DNA of 64,000 bases from contig CAUEEP010000742.1 in NCBI GenBank assembly GCA_958450365.1, forward strand, positions 4,693,001-4,757,000, given 5' to 3'. Within the stretch, counting starts at the first letter, position 1. Every line of letters starts with the position of its first letter. Shown here piece after piece: positions 33,637 to 42,779 of this stretch. Below the pieces are notes generated by a model. It saw only the letters and a list, made by a program, of their open reading frames with translations, was not told where the DNA came from and did no database searches. The position numbers and the translations under genes were made by a program. Source of the DNA: Mesorhabditis belari (lineage: Eukaryota; Nematoda; Chromadorea; Rhabditida; Rhabditidae).

Positions 33637-33832
33637 CAAAGCACCCGTACTTTCAAAAAATGCGTCTTTGGTATCAAAAAATAGCCCTGAATTTCAGCTT
33701 TCATTTGATACTGAAGCGCACATTGTAGCATAAACGGATGGCGAGAAAAACGCGTTTAAAGTTAGACTACGCGACGTTCCGCCCGTCATTATGGGGGGGG
33801 GGGGCTACTTTTAAAGGTATTATGGTATCAAC
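33637..33832. mobile_element. Degenerate family A element in intron 7 of copy 1
   Basis: GCACCCGTACTTTC, ATAGCCCTGAATTTCAGC and GTCATTATGGGGGG identify the family. The ends are eroded. The orthologous intron of copy 2 (44,618-45,050) holds a larger, mosaic version, so the insertion predates the duplication. Confidence 0.65.
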
Positions 33833-33881
33833 ATTTTTCCCATTTCCCTTCAATTTTTCCTTTAGAATCGAATTTTTCAGC

Positions 33882-33947
33882 TGAAAAGACTGAATAATTT
33901 TTCTTCTCATCTCTGTAGATGAGAAGAAAAATTATTCAGTCTTTTCA
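33882..33947. repeat. Perfect 29-bp inverted duplication
   Basis: 33,882-33,910 and 33,919-33,947 are perfect reverse complements around an 8-nt spacer. Copy 2 has only the left arm, so the right arm is a new inverted copy. Confidence 0.85.
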
Positions 33948-34543
33948 CTGGACAATGAAATATTAGGTTGGCCGGAAAGTTCTTTCCGTTTTTTGACGCT
34001 AGATCTAACTTTTTATTTTACGCATCTAAAACGCCAAATAAAAAAACAGAATTTATCTACTCGAAATATTCACCGTCAACATCAATAACATCCTGCCACT
34101 TATCCGGCAACAAATAGATTCCGCGGCGGTAAAATTCACGTGGCTTCGAATCGAAAAACTGAGTGAGTGACAAGCGCATTTCCTCGACGTTTTGAAAGAT
34201 CTTTCCACGCAAATGATGCTCCAGAGACCTGTTCAGGTATTTGTCCAGAATCGTCCGATTATCATGTTTTTTGATGCGTAAAATAAAAGTTAGAGCTAGC
34301 GTCAAAAAACGGAAAGAACTTTCCGACCAACCTAATATCATATTTGAAAAACGATCGTCACTTTCGCGCGTCTTTAACTCCCTTGTCTTTGAGTTTAAAC
34401 TATTAGTGTTATACATTTTCTGAAAGCTCTTTTCAAGGGCTACACAATGGTAATATTAATATTTAGAAATACGGTAAAGACAAGAGAGTTATAGGCGCGC
34501 GAAAGTGACGATCTTTTTTCAAATATGATATTTCATTGTCCAG
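33948..34543. mobile_element. Family F Tc1-type MITE with a nested mini-mariner
   Basis: Ends CTGGACAATGAAATAT / CATTGTCCAG. Long inverted arms include ACTTTCGCGCGTCT and AACTCCCTTGTCTTTG. The related uninterrupted copy is at 45,055-45,277. Here it is split by a 373-bp mariner derivative. Confidence 0.7.
33963..34335 (-). mobile_element. Internally deleted mariner (mini-mariner)
   Basis: A 373-bp element with TIRs TTAGGTTGGCCGGAAAGTTC and a TA duplication, inserted in a family F MITE. It retains only the transposase C-terminus on the minus strand (SLEHHLRGKIFQNVEEMR ... DVIDVDGEYFE), so it is non-autonomous. Confidence 0.8.
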
Positions 34544-36073
34544 TAGTGTATATAAAATCCAGATAAAATTTTAGATTGACCGGATTTTGGTCACATTTCT
34601 AGCTGCACAAGTCATCTATTTCTCGACAAAAAGTTTAACAACTTTTAGAAGAATTGAAATTGAAAACTTCAGGTCCTACACCAATCCTTGACCTATGGAT
34701 ACTTCAATATATTGGTGACATTTCATATATCCTTTATTTGGTTCATTGGCCGGTGATAATCTTGCTGAAATATGTGTCCTTTGAGGAAGTGATCACTCCG
34801 CAAAGTGAGTATTGCTTTGTTCTTTGTGCTCAAGAGATTTGGTGCACTTGATATCGTGATTGAGTGTGCCAGAAACGATGTGTTACAGTTTCACAAAGTC
34901 CACCCAGACTTTTACTATCCGGTTCAATTACCCAATTGCTATTCAGAAGTATTCAGATATTTCCCTTGCTTTATTGATCACCGTGACAATCTCTGTCATA
35001 ATCCATCACACACTCGAGCAAAAGTTCATTGTCGGATCTTTCTTTTATGCATTAGCGTGGATTGGTATTCGTTTAATTACCCGATTCTTTAATAAGAAAT
35101 CTTTATCAAGAAATCTTTAGCTGCTCTCATCGCGATCTCTTCTATTTTCATTCTTCTACCCATTCAAGAAATAAAAGAAACAAGCAATTTTCAAAGTTTC
35201 CCTTCAAATCACAGTAAAGGTGAGCTCTTTTTGGTGTACTTTGCATCAAACACACCGATTCGATTAAGTGCACCAAACAGGATGAGTTTACAGATTTAAA
35301 CTCAAAGTTCATTTGAGTAAACTTTGGTTCTTTGGTTCATTTGAGTAATCAACTTTTCAGATTGCGTAAAACTTTCAAAAACACTTGATTTCCCGAAGCT
35401 TGAGAACTTCAAAGTGACTCTTGGAGGCTATGAAAAAGCTGGACAAGACGTAAAATTTTCCAAAAAGAATTATCAAACAGAATTTAGACCGGAAACGGCT
35501 CATTCAACGTGTTATTACTTGGGAATTCTTTTATGCGATTCGGCTTTCCCCATTTCTATAAAGCGTTGAATAAACGATACAAAAAGTTGTACTTTCATGC
35601 GATTACGAGTGAGTTTGAAAGATGGAGATGACTCAAATTCGATTAAACCTCGAATTTAGAACTTTTCTTTTAGCATGTATGCCATTTGAGAACAGCGGTG
35701 TAGTGGATAGAAAAGAAGAATGGTCAAAACGTTGCAATGGATCGAGAATTGAGGATTTGAAATTGCTTGAAACGGCAAAACCGAAGATGATCTTCATCTC
35801 GATTGGGTGAGTAAACGGGAATTGAAGTTTAGAATTGAGAAAACGCTTTTAAATCAAATCAAATCAAATCTTTCTTTCAACTTTTTGACTTTTGACTATT
35901 TGATTTCAAGTAGATTAAGTAAAAAGTAATGAAAAAAGAACGATTTTTGTTTGAAGAACTGTTTAAAAAACTGTTTAAAGAACTGCTTGAAGAACTGTTT
36001 AAAGAACCAAAGCTGTTATGAGCTTAGATCTTCTTCCACAGATCTTCTTCTACTTCTTTCTTATTCTTAACTA

Positions 36074-37336
36074 TTAGGTTGGTAAAAAAGAAATGCGCGT
36101 TTTCGTTAAAAGTCTATTTTATTATAAAAACAAGATAACAATACATTAATCCAAAAGGTATTCGCCATCTGCATCAATGACTTGTCGCCAACGTTCACGC
36201 AGAGAATGGATGCCCTCCTTGAAGAACTCGACCGGCTGCGACTCGAAGAAGTTGGACACCCAAATTTGGACCTCGTCGCGGTTCTTGAACTGTTTCTCGG
36301 CCAAGGAGTGGTACATTGGTCGGAACAGATGGTAGTCGGAAGGCGCCAAGTCTGGGCTGTATGGCGGATGAGGCAGGACTTCCCAGCCCATTTCTTCAAT
36401 TTTCTGCTGGGTGATTTTTGCGACATGCGGCCGAGCGTTGTCGTGGAGGAATTTTGTCGACGCCGTATCCACACCTTGACGTCGCAGCGCTTGGTCCACG
36501 CGGTCCAAATGGCCTTGGTAGAGGCTCGCCGTAACTGTTTGACCCGAATCCAGAACCTCAAAGTACACCAGGCCTTTACTGTGCCACCAAACACAAAGCA
36601 TCACCTTTTTTCCGTCGATGACCGGTTTTGGAGTCGTTTTTGGAGCTTCACCGGGGTCCAACCACTGCCGCTTTCTTGCTGTGTTGTCGTATTGGATCCA
36701 CTTCTCATCCGACGTAACAATGGAGTCGAAAAACCCACTGTTCTTGGCGCGGTGAGTGAGAATTCCGGCGATTGAGATGCGTGTCGCCTTGTTTGCGTCG
36801 GATAGCTTATGCGGTACCCATTTTCCGCATCTATTCGTCTTGCCCATGCCATGCAGATGGTTCTCAATGGTGACATGAGTGCAGCCGAACTTTTCTGCCA
36901 GGTCGCGAGTGGTTTGGCGTGGATCCGACTCAATGGCTTCCTTCAATGCGTCGTTGTCGATGATTTGAGTTCGACTCCCGTGTTTTTGGTCTTCCAAGCT
37001 TTCGTCGCCGTCTCCGAAGCGCTGGAACCATCGTTTACACTGACTTTCGGATAGATCATCTTCGTCAAACACTTGAGATAGAGCGCGATGAGCTTCAGCA
37101 GCCAATTTGCCTTGCTTAAATTCATACCACAAGCAGGCCCGCAAGCGAAATTTTTGGTCCGACATTTTCTAAACACTCTTTCTTGTAAAAAACAAAGTAA
37201 ACATAGACAAATTATATATCAAACGATGCGCAAGAACACGCTCTTTCCAATAGAATAAGCTATTTTAAAAAATCTTTTACTGTGAATAAAATACAAATCA
37301 ACAAACACGACGCTCATCTCTTTTTTACCAACCTAA
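36074..37336 (-). mobile_element. Full-length mariner in intron 13 of acyltransferase copy 1
   Basis: A 1,263-bp element with about 26-bp TIRs (TTAGGTTGGTAAAAAAGA) and TA target duplication (36,072-36,073 / 37,337-37,338). Copy 2 has the uninterrupted intron (CTTATTCTTAAT|CCTTTTCTGG), so insertion followed the gene duplication. It is opposite in orientation to the host gene. Confidence 0.92.
36146..37165 (-). CDS. mariner transposase, intact (339 aa)
   Basis: An uninterrupted 339-residue ORF, a little under the usual 345 or so. An N-terminal helix-turn-helix region (about 1-110) is followed by the WVPHKLS motif at 116-122. The catalytic triad is complete: Asp153 (TSDEKW), Asp242 (HDNARPH) and Asp277 (PDLAPSDYHLF), with 34 residues between the last two (DD34D). 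It cuts and pastes the element at TA sites. With intact ends and ORF it may still be active. The ATG is at 37,163-37,165. Antisense 197- and 110-codon frames are shadows. Confidence 0.93.
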   Translation of the reverse strand: MSDQKFRLRACLWYEFKQGKLAAEAHRALSQVFDEDDLSESQCKRWFQRFGDGDESLEDQKHGSRTQIIDNDALKEAIESDPRQTTRDLAEKFGCTHVTIENHLHGMGKTNRCGKWVPHKLSDANKATRISIAGILTHRAKNSGFFDSIVTSDEKWIQYDNTARKRQWLDPGEAPKTTPKPVIDGKKVMLCVWWHSKGLVYFEVLDSGQTVTASLYQGHLDRVDQALRRQGVDTASTKFLHDNARPHVAKITQQKIEEMGWEVLPHPPYSPDLAPSDYHLFRPMYHSLAEKQFKNRDEVQIWVSNFFESQPVEFFKEGIHSLRERWRQVIDADGEYLLD

Positions 37337-38248
37337 TATTTTCTGGAAATCTTAGGCTAAGCTTTGAACTATCTTTGAACTATTAACATCCCTAAATTTT
37401 CCCTTTCAGATATTCAGGCGGCTTTGTGAAACAGAAAATCGAAGCAAACGATAGTTGGGTGAAAGAAGCCGTAAACTCGTTCAATATTTTTGGAAAATAT
37501 GCGGATTTCATCGTAATCGACACTCCATTTTACGCGATTTCTAGCGGAATCGCTGATGATCTTCAAAAAAGAATGAAGAAGAAAATCCCGCCAATGCCCA
37601 AGGAAAAATCGCAATTTCTTTTTAAAGTTTGTCTCGTTTAAAGAACTAAATAATCAAATTACAGAAATATTTGGACAAGTACAAGTACGCTTTCAAAAGA
37701 ATCGAAATGATTCGAAAGAAATGCACGAAATGTCATTTCGTCGAGGTGCAATCCGAGTTCTGTGATGAGGCGTTTTGTCAATCGTTTGATTATGATTGTG
37801 GAAGGTTGGTGAATATTTAGAAATAGAACACATTCAAGATTCAATATTTAATTCAAACTCAAAGTATTTAGCTAAGCCAAGCCAAGTCGAGGTCTGGCTT
37901 TGGCTTGACTTGGAAAAATTGCCTCCAAGAAACTCTTGGAAATTTGTTATTGAGCTAAGCTTACAATTAGCCATTCTATTTTGTCTAAACAATACAATAT
38001 TCATCTTTAAAGGTCAAATTCTGTTTCAATAGCTTAGAAAATAATTTCTTTTCTTACAGAACTCTGTACACAACGGATGGCATTCACATGACCGATTTTG
38101 CTAAAAATTTGCTATATCATCGCTTAAAGGTTTGCTCAAATATAAAAATTAGTACTTTTTCAACTAAATAATCAAACTCTTTCACCTTTTCATTAGTTTT
38201 AATGTTGAATGCACTAAATGAAGTACGGTTTGCACCATTGGAAAGATC

Positions 38249-38517
38249 TACCGTAAATACTGTACTAGTACCCCACCCCCCTCGTACAGTCGCGTAGTCG
38301 CAAAAGTTTTTTAGTATTCCATTTTTTTCAAAGCACCCGTACTTTCAAAAAATGCGTCTTTGGTATCAAAAAATAGCTGAAATTCAAGGTTATTTTTTGA
38401 TACCTAAGCGGGCATTGTAGCATAAACCAGTATCGAGAAAAACTCGTTTAAAGCTAGACTACACGACGCTCCGCGCCGTCATTATGGGGATGGGGCACTA
38501 TTACTTTATTTACGGTA
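38249..38517. mobile_element. Family A element in last intron of copy 1
   Basis: A complete copy inserted at GGAAAGATC|TA. The empty site is preserved at 49.4 kb and in the fragment at 8.5 kb. Confidence 0.85.
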
Positions 38518-38891
38518 TATTTTCTCTGCAAAATCGTTGTTGGCAATTTAGAAAAGGTTTTGTTTTTGGAGGTTTTTCGGGAGCCCAAACGCAAGTACAC
38601 AAAATTGACGAGAACAGTTGACAACTTTTTTGACGGGAACTGACAACTTTCTAGAAAGAAAGACTAACTTTAGAAAGATCACTAACACATTAACTTTAGA
38701 AAGATCAATCTCTGCTAGATTTTTAGTAAAATTTCTAGTAAAATCCATCCAGCCGTTTTCTACAAATTTCAACTTATTCAGAGCGCCTCATATGATCAAA
38801 ATCCTTTATTTGAGGACTTTTCTTTAAACCAAAATTCAGAAAAACGGCTAAACGGATTTCGTTGATAATTTTACTGAAAATATAGAACATC

Positions 38892-39160
38892 TACCGTAAA
38901 TACTGTAATAGTACCGCACTCCCATAATGACGGTGCGAAGTGTTGCGTAGTCTAGCTTTGAACGAGTTTTTCTCGACACTGGTTTATGCTACAATGCGCG
39001 CTTAGGTATCAAAAATAGCCCTGAATTTCAGCTATTTTTTGATACCAAAAACGCATTTTTTGAAAGTACGGACGCTTTGAAAAAAAATGAAATACTAAAA
39101 AACTTTTGCGACTACGCGACTGTACGAGGGGGTGGGGGTACTATTACAGTATTTACGGTA
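38892..39160. mobile_element. Second family A element in last intron of copy 1
   Basis: A complete copy. An extra terminal fragment, ATTACAGTATTTACGGTATG, lies 60 bp downstream at about 39,217-39,237. Confidence 0.85.
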
Positions 39161-39810
39161 TGCATATTGGGCTGACAAGAACAGTTTACACAGTTTTGAA
39201 CAACGAGAATTTCTTGCTATTACAGTATTTACGGTATGTTTTTATTTTACCTAAAAAACTTCTTGTTGAAAAATTTGTCAAATGGATAAGTTTTTGTGTT
39301 TGGTGTTTGGTCAATTTTAGACTACATCATTTGCAAGCAGTTCAAATCGATTTCGCTGATAATTATATAGAAAATGTGAAAAACTAAGAGCTTTATTTCG
39401 CGCGTAAAATTAAAATTAGTAATGTGTTTTTGTCAATTTTTTGCACCTCCGAAAATGTTCAAAAAACAAAAGCTTTTCAAAGTCTCTCAAAAGTCATTTT
39501 GTTGAGAAAAGATTTTTCTTTCAAATGATACAAACAAGATCTTATTTGATCTCAGCGATCATCTTTAAAACCCACTTTTTCCAAAGAAATTCTATTTTAT
39601 TTAGTTTACGACGTAATATAAAAAAAATTGGAAATTTACTGAATTGAAATTCAGGCTGAAATCGATATCATTTACACAATCACCGATCAAAAGAAAAAGC
39701 GATAATTGAACTCTTTTTTTGTATTTGTACATAATTTGAGAGAAAACGGGTCTAATAAATGGCTTTATGTAAATGAAATTTCATCGATTTTAATACAAAA
39801 AGAAAACTTT

Positions 39811-40142
39811 ATTATGATTGTGGAAGGTTGGTGAATGTTTAGAAATAGAACACTTCATTCAATATTCAATATTTCATTCAACCTCGAAGCATTTAGCTAA
39901 GCCAAGCCAGGTTCAGGTCTGGCTTTGGCTTGACTTGGAAAAATTGCCTCCAAGAAACTCTTGGAAATTTGTTATTGAGCCAAGCTTACAATTAGCCACT
40001 CTATTTTGTCTAAACAATACAATATTCATCTTTAAAGGTCAAATTCTGTTTCAATAGTTTAGCCAATAATTTCTTTTCTTTTCTTACAGAACTCTGTACA
40101 CAACGGACGGCATTCACATGACCGATTTTGCTAAAAATTTGC
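39811..40142 (+). pseudogene. Partial duplicate of acyltransferase exons 15-16
   Basis: The end of exon 15 (TATGATTGTGGAAG), the next intron and exon 16 up to GCTAAAAATTTGC recur here, 3' of the last exon. The 3' flank sequence repeats at 39,730-39,815 and 40,143-40,230. A tandem duplication that dropped exon 17. Non-functional, although exon 16 here keeps the DGIHMTDF codons. Confidence 0.75.
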
Positions 40143-40275
40143 ATAATTTGAGAGAAAACGGGTCTAATAAATGACTTTATGTAAATGAAATTTCATCGAT
40201 TTTAATACAAAAAGAAAACTTTATTATGAGCAAATTTTGATATTATATCTGTGTTCGTATTGCACCAGCTTTTCA

Positions 40276-41070
40276 TTATAAATTACCGAAGATAATTATG
40301 TGAGCATTATCCTGGGCTAGAAGGTGAGCGCTTAGAAAATCCTTTGTACTTTGTGCTCTCAAAAGCACAGCATTTTCTGGCACAATACTTCTAGTTTCTG
40401 AGAGATTTTTCTGCCAGATTTTGCGCGTTTCTGAGAGCTCAATGTACGGTTTAGTTTGATTGATGCAAGAATTATTCTAAAAACAAAATAACACAACCGT
40501 AAGAAATCATTTCACAAATAAATTAGAAGTGAAGCGCAACCAATCGGCATCTTGCACATCAAATTCTAGTGCGTTAGATGCTAAATGTTTACATCAAAAT
40601 CGATGCTATTCTAATAAAGGCACGAGGAAAATTTGTGTCGGAAAATCACGAGAAAACCCAAAAATATTATCGATGAAATCGAATCGATAAGTCCAGAGAA
40701 AGAAGACTGGTCATGTTTAGAAGTTGACTGGCCACAAAATGCTCTTCATGGGCAAAAGGTTTGGGAAAAATGAAAAATATTCAGCTAAATGAGGATCTAT
40801 TCTGAAACCTAAAGTTGAGTCGGTTTCGACGAGAGTGTAGCTGTTAACGCCGTCTTTGCCGATGAAGTACCCGGCAAGTTTGAAACCTCTTGAAGTCGAA
40901 GCTCGAGTTGCATACGAATCTGAGGAAGGTTTCGTTTGTAAAGAAGTCCAGAGAAATAAGACTGGTCATGTTTAGAAGTTGACTGGCTACAAAATGCTCT
41001 TCATGGGCAAAAGGTTTGGGAAAATATTCAGCTAAATGAGGATCTATTCTGACACCTAAATTGACCATGA
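40276..41070 (-). CDS. Unrecognised gene, copy 1 (3' exons and rearranged 5' part)
   Basis: Two clear 3' exons: 40,516-40,580 and 40,276-40,476 (67 codons to TAA). They join in phase and encode ALEFYVQDADWLRF ... NNSCINQTKPYIEL ... SIVPENAVLLRAQ ... NAHIIIFGNL. Upstream segments encode KLAGYFIGKDGVNSYTLVE and RIDPHLAEYFPKPFAHEEHF. A block of about 135 bp (RIDPHLAEYF region) is repeated within 40,690-41,060, scrambling the 5' part. The link between blocks and 3' exons is not resolved. No family recognised. It lies tail-to-tail with the acyltransferase and was duplicated with it. Confidence 0.4.
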
Positions 41071-41189
41071 CGAATCAAATGGGAATCGAATAGGAACCAA
41101 ATAAAAACCAAATAACATTCAAAAAGGAATTAAATAAAAACCAAATAAGAAACAAATAGGAACCAAATAGGCGAAAGCGAAACGATCAA

Positions 41190-41880
41190 CAGCCAAGAAG
41201 AAGGTGGATGGGCCGGAAATGGCAGAGATGTTGGCCCTGACGGACGCAGCAGCCTGTGATGATTCGTGCTGAGCTGAGACGACCAGCTAGCTGTCGATTG
41301 GCGAACAGGCATCGAGCCACCACCAAAAAGAAACTACCGGCAATAATGCAAACACTGATGACGAGGTGGACGCTGAACGTGGACGATGTCGTTCTACCTC
41401 TATGGGCTCGAGTTGAAGAGGCGCTAAGGAAGACCAAATATCAGCCCAAGAAAAGATGCAAGACTTGTAACTCGATGGCTGGAGACATTTTACGGCAAAC
41501 ATCCACTCACAAAGAGAAAGCCTCTTTGTGCCGTGACCACTTCCGAGGGCTGACGTTGAGCGAAATCGCACAGAATTCCTCGTGCTCTCAATAGGATATT
41601 ATCAAGTTGACAAGGATGTCTGTCTTGGTTGTATGTGAAGGCCAGCTTCACAAACAGTTGGTATTGCGTGTTCTTTCTCTTTGTGAGTGGATGTTTGCCG
41701 TAAGATGTTTCCAGTCATCGATTTACAAGTCCTTTCATTGACCCGATTTTTGATTTTCCTTAGTGTTAGATTTTCCTTCAACTCAAGGGCTTGAGTTGAA
41801 GGAAAATAGAGGTAGAACGACATCGTTCTCGGCTTCAGCGTCCATCTCGTCAGAGGAAACGCAAGCCGTGCCAAGCCTTG
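41190..41880. other. Inverted duplicate ORF pair with a CxxC/CxxH motif
   Basis: The + frame 41,256-41,594 (112 codons) ends in a possible zinc-binding segment, CKTC, 20 residues, then CRDH. The minus strand 41,602-41,874 carries a diverged inverted copy sharing MTRWTL, ILRQTSTHKEK and adjacent bases, but frameshifted. The segment is more GC-rich than its surroundings and absent from the paralogous unit at 51.9 kb. Probably remnants of one gene or element arranged head-to-head. No family assigned. Confidence 0.35.
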
Positions 41881-41884
41881 CGTT

Positions 41885-42773
41885 TTGCTGAGATGCTAAA
41901 ATTATTGTTCTTGCGATTGTTGTTCTTACAATTGTTCTTACAATTTTTCTTTAAATTCTGATTAAATGTGCATGTGGCTTTTACGGGCTTTTATGGACAA
42001 GGCTTTTACGTTCCAAAGTCAACACAATTTTACGAGCGCCTATGAGGTGAGTGTTAGCTTTTGGGTGACGTATCCTTTTGCGTCAAATTCCATCAGCTCA
42101 ATCTTTCTAATCAAAATTTGATACAATCTAATGGATGGAAAAGCTTAAAAAGGTTGTTTGCTTATCTGCTTAGTTGCGCATCAATCTAAAGTTTGCTCCT
42201 TTCCGCTGAAACATTTGCTAAATAGTGTCAACTTTTCGAAACGAAAATCGTTTTCTTTTAAATCCACTGATTTGATTCCCAATCTGGTTGAATTTCCTTT
42301 TTGCTGTTTTTATCAAAAAAAAAGTTCTCAACAAGTTTTTTTGCTTTTGCTTTTTGATATCATGTACTTAAGGATTTCAAAAATTTATAACAATTTCATT
42401 TGCCTCTTCTTTCTGACATTCCATTTATTCGAAAAGCTATCAATTCTTTGTCCGACTTTGAAGCATTCGGCTATTGCTATTGCTATTTATCAGCACTTTT
42501 TCCCTTGTATCAGGGTGTGTCTTCCCTTCAAATCTTCTTGAAACCCCACTTTTGCTTTTTTTTCGATAAATTTTTATGATTCACTACTCAAATGTTTAGG
42601 CGACATAGCTTGCAAAAAAGTTCACACTGTTTCTATTGTACAATTTAGTACAAGCTGAGTTTTGAGCCACCTCTCTTTCAACTGTGTTACTCTAAAGTGC
42701 TTAAGCGACTGTGTTACCTTTTTTGGGTTTTTGCCAAGTATTCAAATTATTCTAAAATAGACTAGCAGTTTCC
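41885..42773. promoter_or_regulatory. Intergenic region upstream of acyltransferase copy 2
   Basis: AT-rich and without recognisable elements. The 127-codon frame at 42,158-42,541 is Phe/Leu/Ser-rich and unsupported. The stretch ends with a GTTTCCAG acceptor at 42,768-42,775, 5 bp before the ATG, a likely trans-splice site. Confidence 0.4.
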
Positions 42774-42779
42774 AGCAAA

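Larger units (their letters stand above)
32242..39705 (+). pseudogene. OAC-type O-acyltransferase (Acyltransferase_3 + SGNH), copy 1, frameshifted
   Basis: Seventeen exons: 32242-32366, 32410-32526, 32587-32731, 32950-33111, 33158-33253, 33292-33388, 33463-33557, 34575-34632, 34673-34804, 34873-35219, 35361-35449, 35488-35608, 35674-35806, 37410-37626, 37665-37804, 38060-38129, 39655-39705. The family transfers acyl groups across a membrane. The N-terminal integral membrane domain shows RALAIIAVILFH, FLGVD..FFVISGYL, RRIKRIVPLY and THTWSLAAELQYY. The C-terminal SGNH domain shows LLLGNS and DGIHMTDF. Exon 10 carries a 14-bp tandem duplication (about 35,095-35,118; TCAAGAAATCTTTA) absent from copy 2. 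It shifts the frame and stops after KKSLSRNL. Introns host mariner, MITE and foldback insertions. Without the 14 bp the frame runs to the end, so the break looks recent. Confidence 0.75.

Noticed and set aside
33963..34335. A gene encoding the 119-codon minus ORF
   Set aside because: The ORF is the transposase C-terminal stub of a mini-mariner running into family F sequence.
36182..36775. 197-codon plus-strand ORF
   Set aside because: It is antisense to the mariner transposase. The transposase frame carries the family motifs.
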